From assembly GCA_023055505.1 (NCBI GenBank), contig JALIRH010000010.1:3845501-3909500 (forward strand): 64,000 bases of DNA, read 5' to 3'. A model generated the notes under the pieces. The model was not told where the DNA came from, did no database searches, and saw only the letters and a list, made by a program, of their open reading frames with translations. Numbering within the stretch: the first letter of the stretch is position 1; every line of letters starts with the position of its first letter. Source of the DNA: Callipepla californica brunnescens (taxonomy: Eukaryota > Chordata > Aves > Galliformes > Odontophoridae). Shown here piece by piece: positions 1 to 16,072 of this stretch. A program made the translations under genes and the position numbers.

Positions 1-291
1 CTATTCTTTAAAGAATTATGCTTTAACAAACATCTTTAAGACAAAGTCTGAGGTGTATTCCTTTCTTGTCTAATGCAGACATGAGCATCTGAATCTCTGT
101 AAAATGTTGAAGTGAGAATGAACAAAACTGCCATATACTGCAGGAAGAAGAGACACCCTTTTTCTACAGGTGTACCCTTTACTTAAAACGGTGAACTAAA
201 TCCATTGGGTCCACCTGGATGACTGCCCTCCACTTACTGCCTGTGGCTGCAGTGGAGCACTGTGCCAAATCCAGATGCATCTGCATGCTCA

Positions 292-7327
<7,036 letters not shown>

Positions 7328-7636
7328 GGTGCTCCGCGGGGACGCAAGGGCGCGGAGATGTACCGCTCGCAACGCTCTCGGTCACGTTTTAAACGGGCGG
7401 AGTACCGGCGGCGGCGCGGGGTCACCTTGCAGGCGGCTCCCGCCGGCAGCCCCCGGCCCGCCTCGCGGCCCCTCAAAGACGCGGCGAGCGGCGGCAGGAG
7501 GAAGGCTCCGGGCCCCCAGCTGGAGCCCGGGGCCCCTACCTGGAGGAGCAGCCGCTGCCGTTACCGGCGGGCGCAGGACGGCCGGCGGACACAGCTCGGC
7601 CCTACTCGTCCCGCTCGGCCCCTATGGCGACCGCCT

Positions 7637-7851
7637 CGGCTCTTTCCGCCGCTCCTTCGGCGATCTCCGGGAACGAGCTGCCCGGCTCGGCAATCTTCGG
7701 AACGGCGCTCTCCGGGGAGTTCCGCTAGGCTGCGCCCGTCGGCAATTTCCGCCTTCCCGCTGAGCCCTCTCGGCCACCGTTAAATGCGCCGCCTCGGCGA
7801 GTTCCGTCTCTCCTCCGCCACATTTGTCGTCTAGCTCCGGCAACTTCCGCT
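7637..7851. repeat. Seven dispersed CGGCRANTTCCGC-like motifs
   Basis: Near-identical 14-mers of the form CGGC(A/G)A(T/C/G)TTCCGC occur at about 7637, 7658, 7688, 7712, 7740, 7795 and 7838, all in the same orientation. Best copies are CGGCAATTTCCGCC (7740) and CGGCAACTTCCGCT (7838). The TTCCG core is the reverse of the ETS-family GGAA core, so this may be a GABPA/ETS cluster feeding the bidirectional promoter. Spacing is irregular (21-55 bp), so it is not a simple tandem repeat. Confidence 0.6.
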
Positions 7852-8079
7852 GGCGCAGCGAAGCGGGGGAAGGGCGGGACGGGACGGGGAGCGTTAAAAC
7901 ACCGGCGTTACACTGACGGGCCTCTCCGCGCGTACCCCTACACATCTCACTCTGATCCATCTCCCCCTTACGGCACCCGCTTTCTAGTACACCCTGCGCC
8001 GGAGCGGCGCCCAGCCCTCCCGGAACTATTTTAGCTCTTCCTGGCGGAAGGATACGCATGCGTGCGATGACTCGGACGC

Positions 8080-8115
8080 TATATAAGGGGAGCACGGGGG
8101 CGTACGGGTCTCTTT
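8080..8115 (+). promoter_or_regulatory. EEF1B2: EEF1B2 TATA box and predicted 5'TOP start
   Basis: TATATAAG lies at 8080-8087. The pyrimidine run CTCTTT starts at C8110, 30 bp downstream, which is exactly where a 5'-terminal oligopyrimidine transcript start would fall. This would give a 5'UTR of about 56 nt before the Kozak-strong ATG (GCCGCCATGG, ATG at 8166). Translation-factor mRNAs are classically TOP mRNAs under mTOR/LARP1 control. The exact start nucleotide is inferred. Confidence 0.65.
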
Positions 8116-8165
8116 GCGCGGCGGCGGGGTACGGTGGCGGGCGGGTGTTGCGCGCCGCTGCCGCC

Positions 8166-11100
8166 ATGGGCTTTGGGAACCTAAAGTCCGCCGCCGGCCT
8201 GCGGGTCCTCAACGACTTTCTAGCCGACAAGAGCTACATCGAGGGGTGAGGGGAGGCGAGCCGGGCCGAGGCCCGATGGGGGAGCAGCAGGGAGGTTCTG
8301 GGACGCGCGTGTGCGTAAACCTCGTGCCGGTGGGCGGGCGCAGAGCCGCTGCTGGGAGGGGGGAGGGGGGTTAGGGTTAGGGTTAGGGTTAGGGTTAGGG
8401 TTCGGTTCCGTCCTGCGTGCGGGGCTAACCGCGGCTTGTTCCTGCAGGTATGTGCCCTCCCAGGCCGACATAGTAGTCTTTGAAGCCCTCGGTGCCCCGC
8501 CTCCCGCAGAGTTGTTCCATGCTCTTCGGTGGTACAATCACATTAAGTCGTATGAAAAGCAGAAGGCGAGGTATGCTTAAACCGCAGAGTGGACACGTGT
8601 GCGAGTTGTTGCATTGGTTTCTGGGCTTACAGAGGAAGGGACATTTCCGTATGGCTCCTCAGAGCAGAAACAAGTCTAGAAGCAGAGCAGACCTGCCGGT
8701 GTGTTATGAGGGCTGCTCATGGTTCAGGAAGCTGAATCTGCCTCTGCAGTCGTGGGCCTCCGGGAGAGTCTTATAAGTAAGCTTGGGACTTGTTGCTGTC
8801 CCCACACACGTAACTATGCTGAAAGTTGGAAGTTATTTAGCAGTGATTTACTCCATAAGGGCAGCACCAGAATTAGGAGCCATGACAGAAGCCTGGAGAC
8901 AATGGGCAGATAAGAAATAAGGAAGGAGATTCATTCAGATTTTTAATTCCAGAAGGTGATGCTGAACTGAATGCTGGCAATGCAGAAATACATATAAAGA
9001 AGGGGAACTGTAAAAGCAAATGTTATCTCTTCTCTTTTTTAGTGATATTAGTGTTCATGAAAGGTGCTGTATTGACATCCATGGTGACTGCAGACCTCTC
9101 TAAAAAGGTACAGCATAGGTAGTATCAGTACTGCTACACTGCCACCTTTCTGTGCCTCAGTCCTGTTCTGGGGGGAGCTCTTGTGAAGTTCTGTGCTCAG
9201 CCGCCAGTGCATTTTTGAAGCTCTCAAACCCAAGTGGGACTGAAGCGATAAGAGTTTCTTCAAAGAGTCCACTCTGGAAACTTCAGCTAATTGCTGAAAA
9301 TTAAATCTAGTTTTATGACACTTAATAACAGCCATTACAATAACAATAGGAAACTACTGGGATTTTGGTCCCTTGTCCACTGTCAATATGTTTTATGTTA
9401 ATTTAATCAAATGAAAATATTTTTAGGAAACAAATTGATAACTTCCCCACACAAAATATATTGCAGATTTCACAATAGAAGCTCTTACTATCCACGGAGT
9501 CACACAAGGCAGCAAAAGAACATAGGATCTGTCAGTGATTAGATACAGTCTTTGTAGGATTTGCTGTAGTTTCAACTAAGGTGTTTTCAGAAGCATTGTT
9601 TTGGGGAAGGTTTACAAGTAGCAGAATTAATGTTTTTTGTTTTTATGACGTTTTTGCTATGAATGTAACTTATGAATGAGAAATATTTCTACAAGTACAA
9701 GTATTTCTACAAAGTTCAAGTAGCTTCTTACTACCTGCTGTTTTCCTTTAGCTTGCCAGGAGTGAAGAAGGCTTTGGGGAAATACGGTCCTGCTGATGTT
9801 GAGGACACAACAGGTGCAGCCACAGATAGCAAAGATGATGATGACATTGATCTTTTTGGATCTGATGATGAAGAGGTATTGGTGACTTCCTTGTGTTTTA
9901 ATTTATATATATCTTGTCTATCCAGGTGATTCGTATGTAAAAGTGTTTACCTTACTAGTTTAGGTTACTTTAATTTGTGACCGTAGTAACATATGCTGTT
10001 CAGGATCTTCAAACTCTGATATCTTTGTAGAATGTAATGTGAGAACTCTGCCTTAGGGTGAAATACGATGGGTTGAAATATCTACTTTGACTGGTTACAT
10101 GATGAATGAAACAAATATCACCATCTTTCGGCTGACAGCTGTGATGATTTGTTTTTTCCTGAGTAGATGCCAGTCAATCTAATGATGCTTTAAAGATCAA
10201 GGGGTTTGGGTTTTTTTTTTTTTTTTTGTGACTTTATATTTCTTTTTCAGGAAAGTGAAGAAGCAAAGAAACTGCGGGAAGAACGCCTGGCCCAGTATGA
10301 ATCAAAGAAGTCTAAAAGTATGTGTTTGAATAACTTTGACCTTTTAATGCATCTGAACAGGGTGGTTAGAAATAGTATTTGTAACATAAACTTGACTGGA
10401 TTGAAGCAGAAGTAGTTTGCTTCACTTGAATTGTCTGTAAGCTTAGCCTTTCCTATAGTAAATCACTGAACCTTAGCCTAGGTTTTCATTGAATAAAACA
10501 GATGCGAAGTAGTATAAAACATCTGCCTAAGAACTGCAGCAGGCTAACCTAAGAAGGCTGATGAGTAATTGGTGAGTTATGAGGGGGAAGGCTGCCAGGT
10601 GCAAGTCCCTCCACAGTTACTGGTCTGAAACTGTTCAGGGCTGTAGCAGTTGCAGTATTCCCTCTGTGGAAGATAAACTGTTACATAGTATTAAGCTCCT
10701 TCTTAGAACCTCTTAAGAAGGACTTTCTGTGTAACAAACAGTGTTAGCTTTTGATCTCTCTTCAGAGTATTTTTCAGAAACGTGCATCCAAAACATCAGG
10801 ATATATATTTTAAATACCCTTAAGAAATGCATGTTGGTACAAGAGGTCTCAATGACAAGTTTTTTTTTTTATTGAGCTGGTAAGGTTATTCCTGTGAAGT
10901 TAGTTTTGCAACTATATTCATGAGTTTCTGAAAACTTCCTAGCTGGCAGTGGTGATTTTCCTTCTCTTTCTTTTCTTTCCTCAGAACCAGCTGTTGTTGC
11001 CAAGTCATCGATCTTGCTTGATGTGAAACCTTGGGATGATGAGACAGACATGGCCAAATTAGAGGAGTGTGTTCGAAGTATTCAAGCAGATGGCTTGGTC

Positions 11101-11671
11101 TGGGGGTCTTGTAAGTAAAATTCAAAGTGGGGAAATAGTGATCATGTGATCTGTGAGAGTACTGTATGAATAGGTAACCTCAGGTTTACTGTTAGCCCAT
11201 CTGTGATAATGTAGGTAGCTGAAATAGTGAATTAACTGCCATACTCCATGGAGTATGTGTAGCATGAGTTGTGCGTGTGTGGTGCTTGGTGAGCTAGCAC
11301 CCACTATATACCAAACTGATGTGAGATTACACAAGGAAAAACAAGAGTGGTAATTTAAAAGGGGTTAGTCAGAAAGCTGCTGGAGCAGCAGCAAGGTTAA
11401 GATTCAAATAAGCACACCTATTACACAAGCTTGTTGATTAATCCTATCAGCCACTCACATCTTCAATTTGCTTTTCCAAGCAAGGAGTATTTAATGTTTT
11501 TTATTTTGTTTTGCAGCCAAGCTTGTACCAGTCGGCTATGGTATCAAAAAGCTTCAGATTCAGTGTGTTGTTGAAGATGATAAAGTTGGAACAGACATGC
11601 TGGAAGAAAGAATAACAGCTTTTGAAGATTACGTACAATCAATGGATGTAGCTGCTTTCAACAAGATCTAA
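8166..11671 (+). CDS. EEF1B2: EEF1B2, elongation factor 1-beta (complete, 6 exons)
   Basis: Guanine nucleotide exchange factor that reloads eEF1A with GTP in the cytosolic eEF1B complex. Exons 8166-8245, 8448-8570, 9752-9875, 10251-10317, 10985-11110 and 11517-11671 (stop TAA 11669-11671) join in phase to 224 residues; human has 225. The missing residue falls in the GAATDS stretch, where human has GSGATDS. Residues about 1-90 form the GST-C-like N-terminal domain that binds eEF1G. An acidic linker follows ([18 protein letters not shown]), with a casein-kinase-II-type Ser in FGSDDEE. The C-terminal half is the exchange domain, starting near [16 protein letters not shown] and ending in the catalytic tail VAAFNKI. 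Introns 3 and 4 host snoRNAs. Identification is certain. Confidence 0.98.
8371..8400 (+). repeat. Interstitial telomeric repeat (TTAGGG)5
   Basis: Five perfect TTAGGG units in EEF1B2 intron 1, about 260 bp downstream of the predicted start. They are preceded by a G-rich run (GGGAGGGGGGAGGGGGG, from 8357) and followed by a decayed TTCGG unit. With the G-rich leader the sense strand has at least six G3 runs, so DNA or nascent-RNA G-quadruplex formation is plausible. Confidence 0.95.
10094..10167 (+). ncRNA. SNORD51: C/D box snoRNA SNORD51
   Basis: In EEF1B2 intron 3. Box C ATGATGA (10099-10105), box D' CTGA (10132-10135), box C' GTGATGA (10141-10147) and box D CTGA (10159-10162). A terminal stem TAC/GTA abuts the boxes, and outer GACTGG/CCAGTC arms reinforce it. 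The sequence before D' (CACCATCTTTCGG, 10119-10131) is perfectly complementary to the conserved 28S rRNA stretch CCGAAAGATGGTG. The fifth-nucleotide rule puts the 2'-O-methyl on the second A of GAAAG, agreeing with the known SNORD51 target (28S A1511 in human numbering). Human SNORD51 is also hosted by EEF1B2. Ends are set by the stem and are approximate. Confidence 0.92.
10607..10743 (+). ncRNA. SNORA41: H/ACA box snoRNA, SNORA41-like
   Basis: In EEF1B2 intron 4. The 5' hairpin has lower stem CCACAG (10611-10616) with CTGTGG (10664-10669) and an upper stem AACTG/CAGTT around a bulged pocket. H box AGATAA (ANANNA) sits at 10671-10676. The 3' hairpin has lower stem TGTTACA (10679-10685) with TGTAACA (10730-10736) and upper stem CCTTCTTA (10698-10705) with TAAGAAGG (10714-10721). 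ACA box is at 10738-10740, three nucleotides before the presumed end. Human EEF1B2 hosts SNORA41, about 132 nt. The fold is read directly; the name rests on synteny and I did not derive the target uridine. Confidence 0.85.
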
Positions 11672-11687
11672 GTCTTGATATATCTAG

Positions 11688-11693
11688 AATAAA
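11688..11693 (+). terminator. EEF1B2: EEF1B2 polyadenylation signal
   Basis: Canonical AATAAA 17 nt after the EEF1B2 stop codon, giving a very short 3'UTR (cleavage expected near 11705-11715), as is usual for this translation-factor gene. Confidence 0.85.
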
Positions 11694-11715
11694 TATAATT
11701 GCAAAAATTGGGCCA

Positions 11716-14700
11716 TGTCTGTTGTTAATTCAAAATCATAGTGCAATCCAGTTTATGTGAAATTTGATTGATGGGTAAAGTAGAACCTAATAAATTGAAT
11801 TTTAGGATTGTTCCAGCACCATAGTACCCTAGCGCCAGAGCAGAGAGAATTGACAGTTGCCATATGTTTAGACTTGACATCTACATGGCTTTAAGTATCT
11901 GAAATGCCTTTTCCTCTATTTTAGGTAGAGTTGCATCTTTGAAAACTTGTAATTAATCTGGAAGGAGAGATGGCTTTCAGGGAGAAGCACGGGGCTGCAG
12001 CACTTTAAGCAGAATATAAATTTTGTATAGAAAGGCTGGTGAATAACCGAATAGTTGTATGGTGGCTTTTTTCTTTCAAAAGCTACAGTTCAACTGTCAC
12101 TAAGGGAATGGAGACAAAGACAAGGAATTTCAGAGCAACAAGGATTGCAGGGCACTGGAGATTATGTGGTGAAATGTACTCTTTGATTTGAGGCTCCCAG
12201 GGTAGCGTATCACCATCTCCTGTTGTATAGACCTGAGGTTTTTTTTGTTTTTTTTTTTCCCTTCTGAAGTGTTTAAAAATAAAAAAATCGAAATAACTTC
12301 ATTTTTGCTTTTTTTTTTTTTTTTTTTTGGGTGTGGGGGGGCATCTTAATTAGAGCAGCAAATAATGGTGTTGATAAAATTCCTGCTTTAAGACAAGGGC
12401 TTGGTGCGCATGAAATCGCAGGCCAGCATTGGAGTTTAACCTTGAGAGGCAGACTGCGCTCCTTGAAGTGCAATTAACGTACATGTCGCCAGGGGGCGGT
12501 GTGCCCCTTCCAGGAGGCGCAGGCGGTCTGACGGCGCCATGTGCTTGTGCGGGGACTGCTGGCGAGCAGCGGCTGCACGCTGCGCTAATGCAGCTGGCTC
12601 ATGCCCTGGAGCTTTGTTAAAGTGCAGTTTGCTACGGTGTCACTGTGCCTCTGAGAAATCAATACCTTATACTGAGATGTTCCATTTTCAAATGTAACCT
12701 ATAACAAGATCCCCAGTTAGGTGGGAATTTTAAATATCATGTATGGGAATGTGGGGATGTGCTGGTGCATCTTTTTAAAAAGGATTGCCAGTTACCACTC
12801 TAAAAGGAAAGTTTTAACTGAAGTATCAGAAACACTTGCATTCAATCTTCAAAAGAACAAACATTAGGGAGCAGGTAAGAATAGAACCTGCTGCTATGAA
12901 GTTTTGGGTTATTTTTTTTTCTCTCTGCAGTATCTCACAGCAAAATCAGAGTGATGCCCTTCCTCTGGCTTTTTGTTTTGTTTTCACTGTAGAGCTTTGA
13001 GTGAGCATTCTTCTGTCCAAGCAGTATAGGAGAATAATTGGCTTTTTTTTTTCTTTTTTTTTTTCTTTTTTTGCTATTCTTTGGAATCTTAGAATGCTGT
13101 CTGTTTTTTGTGTTATCATGCATTACTCTTGCAGCAATGAGTTGGAGGTGATTCAGTAGCTGATCATGGTATGAAGGGGGTAGTAATTACCTTATAAAGT
13201 TGTTAGTCTGTTTATCTCTATAGACCAGGACTGGTGTTGGCCAGATTCTATGCTATTTGGGGGAGGCTTTCAGTGGATGATGGTTAGATGTTGGCAGTAT
13301 GTTTTCAATCTAGAAAGCTGATCCAAGCAAAGCATTGTTAAGTATTTTCTAATCATGTACACAAGATAAAGCAAATGTAAAATTCTCTTGTTTGAAAATC
13401 AAGCTCTTTACTGCATATATTTGTCCTCATATACTGATGTGCATGTACAAAACTGAATAAACTTTAATTCCTGTAATAAAAAAGGTCAGGGTTTGCTTTC
13501 ATCTTCCAAGAATGCTGGGAAGGTGCTGTTCTGTGAACAGTCATCACATATTTGCTGTTGAGAAAAGCAAATGAACACATTCTTTGGAACCGAAAAAGCT
13601 TTATTACTCCACTTGGAAGTACAGTCAGGAAAGGAGTGCTAAAACACATCATTCTTAGAAAGATGTCAAGGAATATGTGAAGAAAAACTGCAAACAGTTG
13701 ATTTAGGCACATTCAGCTGCACAGTGCCAAAGCATTACGGGTGAGTCACTATGTACCAGGCAGTGAATGACTCAAAGGAAAGAATGCTGCTTACCAACTT
13801 TCCAACCCAAAGTTAAATACACTGAGATTCCATAGATTCTGCCTCAAACTCTGAGATCACAGCCCAAAGCAGCAGCAACTGACTGCAATCAGGCAGTTGC
13901 ATTTAGGCAGCTATCAGTACTGGATGTGCTTGTGCATATGTACAGATGCATAGCTTTACATATAAGGCCCCATTTACAGTATAAATGCAACTTATTATGT
14001 TACCATGTAGATTATCTGAAAGCCAGTTTTACTCTAGATATGTAGGCCAGTAACAATAAAGAGCTAGTTCAAATTTACCTAAAACTTTATGCTTTTATTC
14101 TTAGCAGAGTTTTATCTCACATACAACTTCTCGTTTAAGTGGTATTGCCTCAGAAATCGGTCCACTCCACTTAGTGTGTACATTTGTGTTGGTGTATGTG
14201 ATTCCACAGCAGGCAACAAGTGGAAGCAGGAAAGAGGACAACTGGGTCTACTGCCTCCTTATGTGAATGAACTTCATATCTTGGATTTGACTGCTGCGTG
14301 GTAGAGAAGTCTGAATTTGGCTACGTGCTTGTGAAAGAATATTGTCAAATCCACTCTACTCCTTTTTAGACATTAAGACAAAATGTTTTACTGCATCTTA
14401 ACCTTTGTTTGCAAGGCCAGCAGAGAACAACCAAGAACTGTAAACTCTCTAAAACCTGAAAGTTTAAACACAGAAAAAACATGCGTCAAAGGCCTATTAT
14501 TATTTCCATGCTTCTCTAGAAGGAAAAGGCAGCAATTCAGTATTCACTGTATTGAGTTACTTATCTGAGTGCAGAGTGAAGCTAGTGACAACTTCGTTTG
14601 GCTGGGATATAGCTAGGTGACTCCTACTTTAAACAACAGTGAAATACTTGTGACACACACCACTGATGTCTGACCATGATCTCTCATATGAGGACGCCTA

Positions 14701-15019
14701 GATCTAAAGTGTTATCAGTGGTGATCAGAGGAATGTTATGTGCTCTTTTCATATCTGTGAAATGTTGTCAACAACAGGATTACAGCAATATTCCTGAAAG
14801 AAAACCCAGATAACTTTCTACTCAGGCTGTCCACACTGCAACCACACCACACCCAAATGATGTGTCCTTTAAAAACATTTAAAGGAAAGTAGCAAGCACA
14901 GTTAAGCTAGCTGTTTATATAAAACTGTATATGCAAAGATTCACGTCTCATTGGCAGATGTGAACTCACTACCACCTCCGAATCTGTCAGCTATTTTACA
15001 GATGGATGGTGATGAACAG
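11716..15019. other. Intergenic EEF1B2/GPR1 (tail to tail)
   Basis: No convincing exon. It holds T-rich tracts (for example T20 at 12309-12328 and 13041-13072), the CTCF-like site near 12487 in a short GC-richer block (12440-12610), and TTTATT hexamers at 14094-14099 and 13600-13605. Read on the minus strand these are AATAAA and could end GPR1 mRNA, implying a GPR1 3'UTR of about 0.9-1.4 kb. The 60-80 codon open frames here show no family resemblance. Confidence 0.6.
12486..12501 (+). promoter_or_regulatory. CTCF-like binding motif
   Basis: TCGCCAGGGGGCGGTG matches the core of the vertebrate CTCF motif (CCACCAGGGGGCGCTA) at 12 of 16 positions, including the invariant CAGGGGGCG. A TGCAATT lies about 20 bp upstream, where the CTCF upstream module (TGCA-type) is sometimes found. 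It sits in a small GC-rich island in AT-rich intergenic DNA, between the housekeeping pair and GPR1/ZDBF2. Occupancy is not shown. Confidence 0.55.
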
Positions 15020-16072
15020 TCACTGAGCAGTTTCACAACAGTGTGCAGGCGCATGAGTGTTGTCTGAGCTCCACAGCTGCTCACTGACAGTTCCTGAGCG
15101 GCTCACCTCCCACAGTGCCAACTTTAGCACCTCAGAGACTGTTGTCTTGACCTGGGCCTGGAACTTCTTGCTAATGAGAACATAGAGGATTGGATTGAGA
15201 CAACTGTTGATGAAAGCAAGGCCTGTAGAGAGGGGAATGCCATCCTGCAGTAAGTCATGCAAATTTTCATCATGGTGAGCAGAGAGCTCCACAATGCTGA
15301 ATATGTGATACGGTGTCCAGCAAAGAAAAAAAGCTACAACTACAGCAACGATGGTCCAGAAGAGCCTGCTTGAAGTCAACACTGTTCTCTTCTTTACTTT
15401 AACAATCAGCAATGAGTAGCAAATGACCATGGTCAGCAGAGGAAAGAGGTAACCAAATGCAAGCCTCACCCAAATAAGGATGTGATGTCTTAGGAGAATG
15501 AGTTCTCTGTCATGCACATGGAAGTTGTTGTAGCAAATGGTGACATTGTTGAGAACGGTAGCAGTGTCTCTAAAGTATAAGGCAGGGCCACCAATAATTG
15601 CAGCTGACATCCAAATGATCCCACTAAGAATGAGGGTGTTCTTTATGGTCCGGTACTTGTAGGAAAAAACTGGGTGGACAAGGCGGATGTAGCGGTCCAG
15701 GCTGATGAATGTCAGGAAGAAAACACTGGCAAACATATTCAGTAGTGCAATGAATGAGTTCATTTTACAGAGCCACTTCCCAAAAGGCCAGTGGAAGCCC
15801 ATCGCCACATATGTGATATAAAGGGGCAGAAAGAGAACAAAAATGAAATCTGCAATGGCCAGATTGAGGAACCAGAGTGTAGAGACAGATTTATCCCACT
15901 TGAAGCCCATAAACCAGATGACAATGGCATTACCCGGTACTCCCAAAAGAAATGCCACGCTGTAAAATGAAAGGGAAATCATATGGGCAATGCTGAGGGT
16001 GGACTGGGGTGATTCTTCTTCCTCAGGCAGGTCATAGAAATAAGAGTAGTTCTCAAAATCTTCAAATGTCAT
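15020..16072 (-). CDS. CMKLR2: GPR1 / CMKLR2, chemerin-receptor family GPCR
   Basis: A 350-residue rhodopsin-class receptor of the chemerin receptor group, predicted at the plasma membrane. I start at ATG 16072 (MTFEDFENYSYFYDL): a splice acceptor (TTTTCTTCCCTAG) ends at 16089, so the 15 further in-frame codons upstream are intronic. Visible landmarks are an acidic, Tyr-rich N-terminus with an NYS sequon, TM1 GNAIVIW, TM2 NLAIADFIF, TM3 Cys in WLCKMNSF followed by DRYI, ECL2 Cys in TICYNNF, TM6 CWTPYH and TM7 NPILYVLISKKF. The tail carries SGTVSEQL and ends in ETAQ, as in mammalian GPR1. Human GPR1 has DHY in place of DRY; here the motif is canonical. All coding is in one exon, with untranslated exons upstream not located. 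CMKLR1 is the alternative, but TM and tail sequences and synteny favour CMKLR2. Confidence 0.97.
   Translation of the reverse strand: MTFEDFENYSYFYDLPEEEESPQSTLSIAHMISLSFYSVAFLLGVPGNAIVIWFMGFKWDKSVSTLWFLNLAIADFIFVLFLPLYITYVAMGFHWPFGKWLCKMNSFIALLNMFASVFFLTFISLDRYIRLVHPVFSYKYRTIKNTLILSGIIWMSAAIIGGPALYFRDTATVLNNVTICYNNFHVHDRELILLRHHILIWVRLAFGYLFPLLTMVICYSLLIVKVKKRTVLTSSRLFWTIVAVVVAFFLCWTPYHIFSIVELSAHHDENLHDLLQDGIPLSTGLAFINSCLNPILYVLISKKFQAQVKTTVSEVLKLALWEVSRSGTVSEQLWSSDNTHAPAHCCETAQ

Noticed and set aside
7622..8230. 202-codon minus-strand frame, and plus-strand frames at 7326-7783
   Set aside because: Arg/Pro/Ala-rich translations of the CpG island, overlapping promoter motifs and EEF1B2 exon 1; composition artefacts.
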